A DNA stretch of 64,000 nucleotides from Pseudomonas leptonychotis (GTDB lineage Bacteria > Pseudomonadota > Gammaproteobacteria > Pseudomonadales > Pseudomonadaceae). Positions 47,081 through 55,825 of the stretch are shown here, one piece after another. The position numbers and the translations under genes were made by a program. Below the pieces are notes generated by a model. The model was given only the letters and a program-made list of their open reading frames with translations, was not told where the DNA came from and did not search any database. The number at the start of each line of letters is the position of its first letter. Position 1 is the stretch's first letter. Location of the stretch: NCBI RefSeq assembly GCF_004920405.1, contig NZ_RFLV01000001.1:1674001-1738000 (forward strand). The letters are read 5' to 3'.

Positions 47081-48465
47081 CAGGCGGCTCCTCGCTGGTG
47101 AGTGTTAAACCAGCCGGGGATCAGATAGCCCAGTACACACAGCCCCAGGCCATACAGGTTGGTGCCGAGCAGCAGGGCATATTTGCCGTCACCGATGGCC
47201 CAGCTCTGCGGGATCCAACCCAGCGTCAGGGCAACGCCCAAGCCCAGGCCAGTCCAGAAACTCAGATGGAAGCCCATGCGGGTGGGCGTGGTCAGACCAT
47301 GCAGGATAAACACCGGAGCCAGACCGATGACCATGGTGCCGCTGATGGTGGTGGCCTTGAGAATGTCGGTGCCCGCAATCATCGGCAGATTGCCGAGCAA
47401 GGCGAAGACCACCATGACGGCCATGCCGACGCCGATAGCCTTCTGGCCCAAGTCGCGCCCGGCCAGCTTGGGCAGCTCGCGGCCGGCCAGCTTGGCCAGG
47501 CTGGAGAAGGTTGAGTCCAGCGTCGAACCCGCAGCGGAGACCATCACCACGGTCATCACCATCAACGCGCCGATGCCCATGGTCTTGGCCAGTGCAGCGG
47601 GTACGTTGTCCGAGGCTGCTAAACCAGTGAGTTGCGCATGTACGCCGATCAGGCTGAACGCGAGGATGGCGAAGAAGCCCAGCACGCCGGCAATCACGAA
47701 CGAGCGGCGCATGGTTTTCTCTTCGCTGATAAAGCCGCGATCGGTCAGTACCGGGTCATGGAAGCCATAACTGAAGGCTTGCAGGCCGGCCACCAGCAGC
47801 AGGTCGACGCCGGCATTCAGCGCCCAGTGGCTGGTGCTGGCCAGTTCGCTAGGCGAATGCTGCGGCAGTACCAAACCGAGTACCCAGATCAGCGCGACGA
47901 TAAAGATTGCCGCCTGCGCCGCATCGGTGAGGATCGAGCTGCGCAGGCCGCCGCGCAGGCTGTAGGCCAGGGTCACGGCGGTAAACAACAGGGCCGCGCC
48001 AATAAATTCGAGGCTGCCGGCGTCACCGTAATAGCCGCCGACCACCGCCGTGTTGCTCCACACCTCGTTGAACAGGCGAATCAGGATGGCGGCGGAAAAT
48101 GCCAACGCCGCGCCACGGCCGTAATGGCTGCTGAGAAAGCTCACCAGTCCGGTAGCCGCATAGCGACGACGTAGGCGGTAGATAACGAAGCCGGTGAGCG
48201 GAATCGACAGCCAGTACATGGCATAGGCCAAGCCGCCGATCAGGCCGTAGCTGGCGCCCAGGTTGGCGGCGTTGGTCACCGATTTGGCGAAGATCCAGCT
48301 GATAAAAATGCTCGAGGTCAGCAACCAGGGCGCAGCGCTGCGGCCCTGATTGTCTTCACCGTTGAAGAAGCCGCCGAGGGTTACGGCGCGGGGTGACAGG
48401 GCCACCATTAGCACGCCATACACCAGCAGAAATCCCCAGAAAAACAGCCCGACAGTGCTGCTCAT
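47080..48465 (-). CDS. sodium:solute symporter family protein
   Basis: A 461-residue SSS-family transporter with about 12-13 hydrophobic helices. SIFISWIFAKSVTNAANLGASYG, AYSLRGGLRSSILTDAAQAAIF and MVSAAGSTLDSTFSSLAKLAGRE fit the LeuT-fold sodium sites (TM1, TM5-6 and the SSS Ser/Thr of TM8). The substrate is unknown; being second in the arsS operon suggests an arsenic- or selenium-linked organic compound or a precursor. It starts 15 bases behind arsS. Confidence 0.88.
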   Translation of the reverse strand: MSSTVGLFFWGFLLVYGVLMVALSPRAVTLGGFFNGEDNQGRSAAPWLLTSSIFISWIFAKSVTNAANLGASYGLIGGLAYAMYWLSIPLTGFVIYRLRRRYAATGLVSFLSSHYGRGAALAFSAAILIRLFNEVWSNTAVVGGYYGDAGSLEFIGAALLFTAVTLAYSLRGGLRSSILTDAAQAAIFIVALIWVLGLVLPQHSPSELASTSHWALNAGVDLLLVAGLQAFSYGFHDPVLTDRGFISEEKTMRRSFVIAGVLGFFAILAFSLIGVHAQLTGLAASDNVPAALAKTMGIGALMVMTVVMVSAAGSTLDSTFSSLAKLAGRELPKLAGRDLGQKAIGVGMAVMVVFALLGNLPMIAGTDILKATTISGTMVIGLAPVFILHGLTTPTRMGFHLSFWTGLGLGVALTLGWIPQSWAIGDGKYALLLGTNLYGLGLCVLGYLIPGWFNTHQRGAA

Positions 48466-48480
48466 ACGTCTACTCCAGCC

Positions 48481-49458
48481 TTATTCATTAAGCGCGCCGC
48501 CGCAGCTGGAGCCCTGCCCGGCGGTGCAGGCGTAGCAATGGTCTCGGGTAATGATGGGGTTGCCATCGAGGGTGGCGCCGAGCAGGTCGCGCAAGTGCGC
48601 GCGCTCGCGGCCAATCAACTGGCCCTGTAGGGGCAACGGTAGCTCAAGCATCTGGTTGAAGTCGCAGTCGTACAGATAGCCCTGCCAGTCAACGCTGACC
48701 AGCGAACGGCACATTAGTGAGTCGAGGTTTTCCGGGCGATAGCTGTCGCGCAGCAGCTGCATATAGCCGTTGAACTGGCCCTTGCTGACCAAGGTGCTGC
48801 CAAAGCGTGCAATCGGCTGATTGGTGATGGTCAGCAGGTGGTTGAAGACGATGCCGAAATCTTCAGCCAGGTGCTGTTTGTAGTCCGCTTCCAATGCGAC
48901 TTGCGGGGGCGGCAGGCTGGCACCTTGCGGGTTGTACACTAGGTTGAGAATCAGGCCGCTGCCGGGTTGACCGTAACCGAGGGCGTTGAGCTGTTGCAGG
49001 CCGTTGATGCTGGCCTCGAACACACCATCGCCGCGTTGCTTATCGACGTTATCGCGTGAGTAGCACGGCAAGGAGGCACTGACTTCCACGCCCTGCTCGG
49101 CGAGGAACTGGGCCAGATCTTCGTAACCGGGCTCGCTGAGGATGGTCAGGTTGCAACGATCGATCACCCGCAGGCCTTCACGGCGTGCGTGCAGCACGAT
49201 CTCGCGAAAGCGTGGGTGCATTTCCGGCGCGCCGCCGGTGAGGTCGAGGGTCTGCACCGGGTGCGCATCAATCACTTGATGCAGCAGTGCCAGGCTTTCG
49301 TCGGTCATCTCTTCGGTGCGGGTGGGCCCGGCATTTACGTGGCAATGCAGGCAGCGCTGGTTGCAGCGGTAGGTCAGGTTGATCTGCAGCGCTTCCAGCG
49401 GGCCCCGGCGGATTGCCGGAAAGGCCAGTTGGTCGAGCAATGGCAGCATAGCGTGCAC
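48481..49458 (-). CDS. arsS: ArsS-type radical SAM protein
   Basis: A 325-residue radical SAM enzyme. C32, C36 and C39 in TYRCNQRCLHCHVNAGP bind the [4Fe-4S]-SAM cluster, and DLTGGAPEMHPRF is the SAM GGE-like motif. The C-terminal Cys-rich part has DCDFNQML and CYACTAGQGSSCGG (C308, C311, C319), as in the arsenosugar-synthesis protein ArsS and its selenoprotein forms. Here the ending codons are ordinary and the stop is TAA, so no selenocysteine is implied. GTG 49458 is six bases after AAGGAG. No arsM lies nearby. Confidence 0.88.
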   Translation of the reverse strand: MHAMLPLLDQLAFPAIRRGPLEALQINLTYRCNQRCLHCHVNAGPTRTEEMTDESLALLHQVIDAHPVQTLDLTGGAPEMHPRFREIVLHARREGLRVIDRCNLTILSEPGYEDLAQFLAEQGVEVSASLPCYSRDNVDKQRGDGVFEASINGLQQLNALGYGQPGSGLILNLVYNPQGASLPPPQVALEADYKQHLAEDFGIVFNHLLTITNQPIARFGSTLVSKGQFNGYMQLLRDSYRPENLDSLMCRSLVSVDWQGYLYDCDFNQMLELPLPLQGQLIGRERAHLRDLLGATLDGNPIITRDHCYACTAGQGSSCGGALNE

Positions 49459-49521
49459 GGTTAACTCCTTATCGCTGGCGCGCCCTCAGGTGCGAGGGGC
49501 ACAAAGCTGCCAGCTGTTTGT

Positions 49522-49541
49522 GGTCACTATAGAGAGTGACC
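49522..49541. promoter_or_regulatory. palindromic operator candidate upstream of arsS
   Basis: GGTCACT-ATAGAG-AGTGACC is a perfect 7-bp dyad, 63 bases before arsS. On the minus strand it overlaps TATAGT, a good -10 (49531-49526). An unknown repressor could bind here. The divergent GGDEF/EAL gene starts at 49733. Confidence 0.55.
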
Positions 49542-49732
49542 GGACACTTTTGTTACGCTGACTCGGCAAGAATAGTGCGCGATAGCTTTACCAGACGTGT
49601 CGAGCGCCCTTCCTACAGGCTTCAAGCCGAGCGGCGGACCAGCGGTTCTCAGCTAGAATTGTCTGGCAGCAGACCGCGTCCCATCCGCCATGCTGTACCG
49701 AAAATCCCCCTTTGCACGTATGACGAGGCTGC

Positions 49733-52615
49733 ATGTTGCGTCTGTGTACCATTACCTTCTGGCTACTGTTACTGGGGCTGAACAGCGCTACGGTTACGGC
49801 TGGGCTGCCCGTGCTGGTGCTCAACAATGAGCAGCTGCAACAGCCCGTGGCGGTGCCGGCTTTGCGTGTGTTGCAGGATGCCAGTGCTGAACTGACGGCC
49901 AGCGAGGTATTGCCGCGCATCGCCACGCAAGGCGAGCTGGTGCAGGGCATACCGCAACTGGGCTATTCGGCGAGTGCCTGGTGGTTGGCGTTTGAGCTGG
50001 ACGCGCCGGCGGCCGAACGCCTGTTGCTGATTATTGATCGCCCTGCGCTCGACGATATCGAAGTCTGGCTGTACAGCCGCGACCGCCTGATTACGCCGTT
50101 ATACAGCGGCGATCATCGGGCCTTTCTGGCGCGTGGTGAACCCTCGCCGCATGTGATGTTGAGCCTGCCGCGCCTGGGTGCTGGGTCCCATACCGTGCTG
50201 CTGCGGGTGCAAAGCGGCTCGATGGTGAGTGTGCCGATCCAGTTGGCCAGCGCCGAACAGACCAGCCTGTTGTTGGCGCAGCATTGGCTGCGCAGCGGTT
50301 TGTTGCTGGGCGCCCTGTTGAGCCTGACCCTGTTCTTCATGGTGCGCTTCGGCACCCTGCATGAGCCGCCGCTGCTGTGGTTCTGCCTGACCCTGGCCAG
50401 CATAACGCTGTACAACGCCACGCAGCATGGTGTCAGCGACATGCTCAGCGTTGAGTGGGTGTGGTTGCCGATGCAGCTGGCCAACGTGGCCAACCCGGGC
50501 ATGCTGATTTTCAGCAGCTTGTTTCTGATCAGCGCCTTGAGGCTTGAACTGGGGCGTCTGCGCTGGCTGCGCGATGGTTTATTTGGGCTGATTTTGCTGG
50601 TCAGTGGCTGGACCATCCTCAGCTACGGCGGTTACCGCTCTTATCAGACGCTCAACCTGCTGATCATGCTCACCGCTCTGTTCCATGTGCTCCTGCTGGT
50701 GCGCGGTGTGCAGCAGCGCCGGCCCTATGCTGTGGGCTATTTGCTGTGTTGGAGCGCGGCATTGCTGTTGATGCTGCTGGTGCCGTTGAGCCGTTCCGGG
50801 GTGATTCCCGTATTACCCGGGGTCAATTACCTGCACACCTTTTTGCCGGTGCTGAGCCTGCTGCTGTTTGGCGGCATGCTTGATAAGCAGTTGGAGCAGA
50901 TCCGCCGAGCGCTGTTACACAGCAAAGCCCAAGCTCAGGGCAATCTGCAGCAATACCAGGCGTTGTTCAGCAGCAGTGGCGAGGGCATTTTCCGCTGTAC
51001 CCAGAGCGGCACATTGATCGAAGCCAACCCAAGTTTCAGCGCGTTGTTGGCCCTGCCCGACACGCTTGTCGGCTTGTCCATGCAGCAGTTGCTGGGCGCC
51101 CAGCACTGGGGTCAATTGCTGGCAGAGCTGGAGGCCGAGCCGACCAGCAGTCTGGAGTGCCAAATGCTCGGCTGCGATGGGCAGATGCATTGGGTGTATT
51201 TATCCCTGCATAAACGCCTGACGCATGATTGCATCGAAGGCATGGTGGTCGATCTTAGCGAGCGCCGTGCCTTGGAAGAACGCCTGCATTATCTGGCCGC
51301 CCATGACTCGCTGACCGGCCTACTCAACCGCCGCGAGCTGGAGCGCCTGCTGCGCGAGAGCCTCGAGCAGGGGGCCAAACAGCGCTTTAGTCATTTGCTC
51401 AGCCTCGACCTGGATCAGTTCAAACAGGTCAACGACTTGTGTGGGCACTCAGCGGGCGATCAATTGTTGCGCCAGTTGGCCAGCCACCTGCAGCATCACT
51501 TGCCCGCCGAGGCGCAGTTGGCCCGTTTGGGCGGTGATGAGTTTGCTGTGCTGTTGCGCGACACCGCTAACGATACTGCGCTGCAGGTAGCCGAGCGCCT
51601 GCGCAGTGGCGTTGAGCAGTTTGTGTTTACCTGGCAGGGCCGGCCGTTTCGCGTGCAGGTCAGTATCGGTTTACTGGCCATCGATGCTGACGTGAGTGAC
51701 TGGGAAATCGCGCTGAACTGGGCTGACAGTGCCAGCCAGCAGGCCAAGCACCTGGGGCGCAACCGGGTGCAACAGTTCAACCCAGCCGATGGCGTATTGC
51801 TTGAGCATCAGCGTCAGCTGCAATGGATCACCCGTCTGCGTGAGGCCATCGACCAAGGCCACTTCGAGCTGTTCTATCAGCCAGTAATGGCGTTGCAGGG
51901 CGAGAACGATGGCTTGCGCTATGAAGTGCTGCTGCGCTACCGCGACCCGCACAGCGGCGAGTGGATCAGCCCTGGGCAGTTTCTCGGGGCTGCCGAGCGC
52001 TACGGCTTGCTCGGCGCCATTGACCGCTGGGTGGTGATGCACTTGCTGCAATGGCTGGCGGATAACCCGAGGCATCTTGAGCAGTTGGTGCAGGTCAATT
52101 TCAACCTCACGGCCAGCTCGCTGCTTAATCCACACTTCCATGAAATGCTGCACAGCGAACTGCTGCGGCTTAATCTGCCGGCGCACAAGCTGTGCATCGA
52201 GGTCACCGAGATGGTGGCCCTGGGCGAGCTGGGCATCTCCGCGCAGTGGATTCAGCAGCTGCGCAGCCTTGGCCTGAAAGTGGCGCTGGATGATTTCGGC
52301 AGCGGCTTCGCCTCCTACGCCTACCTGCGGCATCTGCCGCTGGATATCGTCAAAATTGATGGCAGCTTTATCAGTGGCATCGAGAACGACCCGATCAATC
52401 AGGCCATGGTCAGTTCGATGCAGCAGATTGCCCGACAGCTGGGCCTGAGTACCGTGGCCGAGTTCGTTGAAAGCCAGGCCACCCTCGATTGCGTGCGCGG
52501 GTTGGGGCTTGATTATGCCCAAGGTTATTTTATCGACCGGCCGCAGCCGCTGACGCAACTGGCCGACAGCGCGCAAAATGACGTGCCGCTGCAGTGGGTG
52601 TTTGATCGGCCTTAA
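49733..52615 (+). CDS. membrane diguanylate cyclase/phosphodiesterase (7TMR-PAS-GGDEF-EAL)
   Basis: A 960-residue sensor. After a signal sequence comes a periplasmic 7TMR-DISMED2-like domain (~25-180), seven hydrophobic helices (~185-390), a PAS domain (~405-515), GGDEF (600-604 in RLGGDEFAVLL, intact) and an EAL-type domain. The EAL triad reads E731-V-L, but NFNLTASSL, IEVTEM, DDFGSGFASYAYL, KIDGSF and QGYFIDRP are kept, so phosphodiesterase activity remains possible. It should turn over c-di-GMP in response to an extracellular cue. Confidence 0.93.
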   Translation: MLRLCTITFWLLLLGLNSATVTAGLPVLVLNNEQLQQPVAVPALRVLQDASAELTASEVLPRIATQGELVQGIPQLGYSASAWWLAFELDAPAAERLLLIIDRPALDDIEVWLYSRDRLITPLYSGDHRAFLARGEPSPHVMLSLPRLGAGSHTVLLRVQSGSMVSVPIQLASAEQTSLLLAQHWLRSGLLLGALLSLTLFFMVRFGTLHEPPLLWFCLTLASITLYNATQHGVSDMLSVEWVWLPMQLANVANPGMLIFSSLFLISALRLELGRLRWLRDGLFGLILLVSGWTILSYGGYRSYQTLNLLIMLTALFHVLLLVRGVQQRRPYAVGYLLCWSAALLLMLLVPLSRSGVIPVLPGVNYLHTFLPVLSLLLFGGMLDKQLEQIRRALLHSKAQAQGNLQQYQALFSSSGEGIFRCTQSGTLIEANPSFSALLALPDTLVGLSMQQLLGAQHWGQLLAELEAEPTSSLECQMLGCDGQMHWVYLSLHKRLTHDCIEGMVVDLSERRALEERLHYLAAHDSLTGLLNRRELERLLRESLEQGAKQRFSHLLSLDLDQFKQVNDLCGHSAGDQLLRQLASHLQHHLPAEAQLARLGGDEFAVLLRDTANDTALQVAERLRSGVEQFVFTWQGRPFRVQVSIGLLAIDADVSDWEIALNWADSASQQAKHLGRNRVQQFNPADGVLLEHQRQLQWITRLREAIDQGHFELFYQPVMALQGENDGLRYEVLLRYRDPHSGEWISPGQFLGAAERYGLLGAIDRWVVMHLLQWLADNPRHLEQLVQVNFNLTASSLLNPHFHEMLHSELLRLNLPAHKLCIEVTEMVALGELGISAQWIQQLRSLGLKVALDDFGSGFASYAYLRHLPLDIVKIDGSFISGIENDPINQAMVSSMQQIARQLGLSTVAEFVESQATLDCVRGLGLDYAQGYFIDRPQPLTQLADSAQNDVPLQWVFDRP

Positions 52616-52689
52616 TAGTCGTTACGGCTCTACTGTTCCGCTTAGGTAACAGCTCAGTGCAGGCCGGTTGCGGGTAATTCAGGCTAAAA

Positions 52690-53100
52690 CTATGGGTGTA
52701 CAGCCTGCGTGTGGTTGCATCGAAAAACGATCATTTCCGAACGCATGCAGCTTGTTCCAACAGCCGTACTGACTGCATCTAACATAGGTACAGCACGCAC
52801 AAGGGTGTATTCACCTGTACCGCCGCAGACCCCATCAATAGTTTTGAGCGCTTCACTTCTTGCAGAGCCACTTATTAAACCGGCATTGCAGTAAGAGACG
52901 TGCCCCGTTGGCTTGATCACTTTCCCGGAGTTCTCAAAGTGCTCGCGTATCTCTGAGGGCGTAAGCATCGTTGCAATCGCCCCGTCCGCCGTCATGGCGG
53001 CTTGTTCTTCTGGGGTATAGAGATGGACGTTTTGGTTGCTGGCGCAACCTGTAAGTAGGGTGGCAGTAAATAAAGTAGCGATAAGTAATTGAGTCTTCAT
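52690..53100 (-). CDS. small lipoprotein of unknown function
   Basis: A 136-residue lipoprotein: signal LLIATLFTATLLTGC with lipobox LTGC. The mature part has five further cysteines (SYCNAG, DGVCGG, SCMRSE, FRCNH) and is likely disulfide-bonded. I recognise no family. AGGAAAGC precedes ATG 53100; the longer frame is not needed. First-to-last order of four small exported genes on this strand: 54524, 53929, 53205, 52690. Confidence 0.75.
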   Translation of the reverse strand: MKTQLLIATLFTATLLTGCASNQNVHLYTPEEQAAMTADGAIATMLTPSEIREHFENSGKVIKPTGHVSYCNAGLISGSARSEALKTIDGVCGGTGEYTLVRAVPMLDAVSTAVGTSCMRSEMIVFRCNHTQAVHP

Positions 53101-53204
53101 TTTGCTTTCCTGGTGCGCGGAGCAAGAGTTAGGTTGAAGTAAGGTGCATGCGACATGCGCTGTAAGTTGAGCGCTAAGTGCGCCAATTTTCTTATGGCCC
53201 TGCG

Positions 53205-53912
53205 CTATTTTGCGCATTGTTGAAGTTGCTGGATCACGGGGGCGGCATCAGCCCATTGCAGGGTCAGCACTGTTTGCCCATCAATCGACAGATTAAAGCG
53301 TTGCTTATCGCGCATGCCTTCTAGTGCAGCCGTGAGCCCAGGTACGGCAAATGCAATCGCCCCGATCTTTCTTTCAAACCTGTAGCTGAACACCTCTACG
53401 GTCTGTGCCGGCTCGTCATCTTGCTGCAGGGTGAGCTGTATTTTCTTTACGTTTTTAGGGGTGGGCAGGCCGGTACCGTAAAAGATCAGCCAGGCATCTG
53501 GCTTGGGTTGTTGAAACCCGAGAAGGCTGACAACACCTCCGTTTTGGCCATTGTCTGCTCGGGTGAATTTGGCAAAGGTTGCCACGCACAGCTTGCCTTC
53601 CGGGGTGGTACTGGACGCGGAGTACCAGACCCCTTGAGCTATTTCCTGAGCAATCGCCGCATCGCGCTGATTTTTTTCGGCTTGAAGCCTTTGCAGTTCT
53701 GCTACTTCTTCGGGGCTTCTATAGACCACCGGTACGGGGTTTTTCGGGCCGAGGGAATCGAGGTAATCGTTCTTCTCACGTATCCAGTCGTCCATGCTGT
53801 ATTGGTACGGGGGGCTGCAGCCGTACCCGTCGTACTGCATACCAATGGGGCAGGCAGCTGCCGTAAGCGGCAACGACAGCGCGCTGAGAAACAGCGTTGT
53901 GAGCCTTTTCAT
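53205..53912 (-). CDS. exported protein with N-terminal CPxGxxxxGxGC motif
   Basis: A 235-residue protein with a signal peptide (LTTLFLSALSLPLTAAA). The mature N-terminus CPIGMQYDGYGCSPP resembles the start of the DUF4189 protein encoded next to it. The body (GVWYSASSTTPEGKLCVATF ... IGAIAFAVPGL) looks like a beta-rich domain with an invasion-associated-locus-B-like pattern, which I hold only weakly. The start is ATG 53912; it follows the DUF4189 gene by 16 bases. Confidence 0.75.
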   Translation of the reverse strand: MKRLTTLFLSALSLPLTAAACPIGMQYDGYGCSPPYQYSMDDWIREKNDYLDSLGPKNPVPVVYRSPEEVAELQRLQAEKNQRDAAIAQEIAQGVWYSASSTTPEGKLCVATFAKFTRADNGQNGGVVSLLGFQQPKPDAWLIFYGTGLPTPKNVKKIQLTLQQDDEPAQTVEVFSYRFERKIGAIAFAVPGLTAALEGMRDKQRFNLSIDGQTVLTLQWADAAPVIQQLQQCAK

Positions 53913-53928
53913 ACGGTGTGCTCTTGCA

Positions 53929-54420
53929 TCACTGCACGCGCTCGGCATAACTGCATGCTGAATAGTAGATATCGCAGTGAGTTGTTTTCTGCTGGCAATT
54001 ACTCAGCGCTGTTTCTTCCGCATCCTGCACGTCGGGCGAGCGTGCCCACAGACTGCCTGCATCGCCCCAGGCGACTGCGACGCATTGGTTGTAATAAGCG
54101 ATTTGGAGCTTGCAGTTCTTGTCGCGGGATTGGGCTTGGCAGTCGGACATCGCCTGCTGCTCCGCGCTTTCTCGCGAACCCATACCCGCTGCAACCCCAA
54201 GGGCACCATTAGCCGTTGCAACCGCGCCCCAGCGTGTTTCCAGCTGGGGTTCCGGTTCTTGCGCGCCATCGGCTCCAGGCCCCATCGGCGCACAGCCTTC
54301 CCAGCCGGCGCTACCGCCACCAATTGGAAAATAGCCATCTGGACAGCGCCCTTCTGCGCGGGCATCTGCATGTACCAACAGAACAAACAGCAGAGGCAGG
54401 TAAGGCAATAGTTGTTTCAT
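53929..54420 (-). CDS. exported DUF4189 protein
   Basis: A 163-residue secreted protein. The signal (LLPYLPLLFVLLVHADARA) is followed by RCPDGYFPIGGGSAGWEGCAP and then a DUF4189 domain: WGAVATANGALGVAAG, SDCQAQ, YNQCVAVAWGD, and paired late cysteines (SNCQQK, HCDIYYSAC). DUF4189 proteins are found in plant and animal pathogens and in other Proteobacteria; their function is unknown. The start ATG 54420 is chosen over a longer frame because the signal peptide begins there. Confidence 0.85.
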   Translation of the reverse strand: MKQLLPYLPLLFVLLVHADARAEGRCPDGYFPIGGGSAGWEGCAPMGPGADGAQEPEPQLETRWGAVATANGALGVAAGMGSRESAEQQAMSDCQAQSRDKNCKLQIAYYNQCVAVAWGDAGSLWARSPDVQDAEETALSNCQQKTTHCDIYYSACSYAERVQ

Positions 54421-54523
54421 GGCATCAACATCCAAACGATTGACCGCTCAAATCATCAATACGGTTAGGCGCACCTCCCGCTCAGCACTTGGCCGCGCCG
54501 CGCTGAGTGGGAAACCTGAGCAC

Positions 54524-54901
54524 TTAGCAGCGACCTGCCGCCTGCAGTAGAGCATTGCAGGTGCTGCCGGAATTGTTATTGCGTTGCCCGCTAGCGGCTG
54601 GGGTGCCGGCCATGGCCGTGCAGATGGCGTCCGAATGCGGTATCTGGCCAAAGCTCATGGCCTTCTGGAAGCCGGTGGCCGAATACATGTAGCAGCGGTA
54701 AGTGCCGCCGTCCTTGGTTTTTACGGTGTAGTTGATGCGCCCGCCGGTTTCTTCACTGCGATCGCTGATGGTGAATTGGCCCGTGGGTTGGCCGATGGCT
54801 TGAGCGGTACGCTGCTCTAGGCCGCTCTGGTTAATGGTGGCGGCGCAGCCGGACAGCAGTAGCACAGCAGTACTCAGAACGGTGATTGGACGAAGGTACA
54901 T
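54524..54901 (-). CDS. small Cys-rich lipoprotein
   Basis: A 125-residue lipoprotein: signal PITVLSTAVLLLSGC with lipobox LSGC. Mature part: QFTISDRSEETGGRINYTVKT, then four cysteines (YRCYMY, AICTAM, STCNAL, final GRC), probably two disulfides. No family recognised, though TYRCYMY suggests a small beta-sandwich. GGAG precedes ATG 54901 with eight-base spacing. Confidence 0.78.
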   Translation of the reverse strand: MYLRPITVLSTAVLLLSGCAATINQSGLEQRTAQAIGQPTGQFTISDRSEETGGRINYTVKTKDGGTYRCYMYSATGFQKAMSFGQIPHSDAICTAMAGTPAASGQRNNNSGSTCNALLQAAGRC

Positions 54902-54998
54902 GGCAAGCTCCAAGGTTTTCTGTGGGTGCAACATAGGGACGGACCAGCAGGTCCGGGTGGTGAAATTGATCAATTAGGGCGGGTGGTGCAGGCGTTGA

Positions 54999-55724
54999 TC
55001 ACCTGGCCGTCGGTGGGGCATCTGGCTTGCGCGCCACGATAAACACCCGCCAATCTTTGCCCTTGCTGCCATGGCGCTCGACGGCAAGGATTTCCAGACC
55101 TTGCGCGGTCATGGCCGCCTGTAACTGGCTGGCGTCGAAACACAACACAGGGGGCGCCTTGCCGATGGCACGCATCAGCGGCAGGGCCAGCTTGGGAATC
55201 AGTGGGTTCATCTCATTCAGGCAGGGCGTCTTCGAGATCAGCAAGCCGCCTGGCTTCAAGGCATTGATGGCCGAACTCAACGCGAGCGATAGATCCGTCA
55301 CTAGATGCAGCAGATTGAACGCCAGTACGGCATCGTAGGCGCCCTGCTCGGCCACGGGGGCATCGGCGTCGGCCAACCTGAAGTGCAGCTGTGGCATGGG
55401 TTGGCTGGCGAGTTTCGCGCAGACGATGGTAATCATCTGCTCGGATACATCGGTGGCTACCAATCGCCGCGTTCTCGGGGCGAGACGCAGGGCGGTAGTG
55501 CCTGTGCCGCAACCGATCTCCAGCACCTCATGCTCTGTAGACAGCAAATCCTGTACGCGCTGCATCGTCCGCTCGTAACCGGCCAGGTCGGCAATCGGAT
55601 CATTCGCATACTTACGCGCAATCCGGTTCCAGAAGTGTGCTTTGTGGGCCATGGCAGTGGCAGCGGCAGCGGTAGCTGAAGGTTCAATACGCTGGTCGCC
55701 GGTCGAGGTGGTGGGTGCGTGCAT
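54999..55724 (-). CDS. class I SAM-dependent methyltransferase
   Basis: A 241-residue soluble methyltransferase. VLEIGCGTGTTALRLAP is motif I, RLVATDVSEQMI motif II, YDAVLAFNLLHLV and LKPGGLLISKTPCL the later motifs. Helix FWNRIARKYANDPIADLAGYER precedes the core. The start is ATG 55724 (AGGA nine bases upstream); ATG 55742 has no ribosome site. The substrate is unknown. It is divergent from a LysR gene, which may control it. Confidence 0.85.
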   Translation of the reverse strand: MHAPTTSTGDQRIEPSATAAAATAMAHKAHFWNRIARKYANDPIADLAGYERTMQRVQDLLSTEHEVLEIGCGTGTTALRLAPRTRRLVATDVSEQMITIVCAKLASQPMPQLHFRLADADAPVAEQGAYDAVLAFNLLHLVTDLSLALSSAINALKPGGLLISKTPCLNEMNPLIPKLALPLMRAIGKAPPVLCFDASQLQAAMTAQGLEILAVERHGSKGKDWRVFIVARKPDAPPTAR

Positions 55725-55825
55725 GGGGCGCGTCCTGTGCATGGAGGTAAGGCGAGGGCCAACAACAGTGCGGATGCTATCCTTGCGCACCACTACGGGG
55801 TATTGCGATAAATTGCAGACAACAT

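Noticed and set aside
48481..49458. Selenoprotein with read-through stop
   Set aside because: The gene ends in TAA after ordinary codons, and no in-frame TGA or SECIS-like need is seen.
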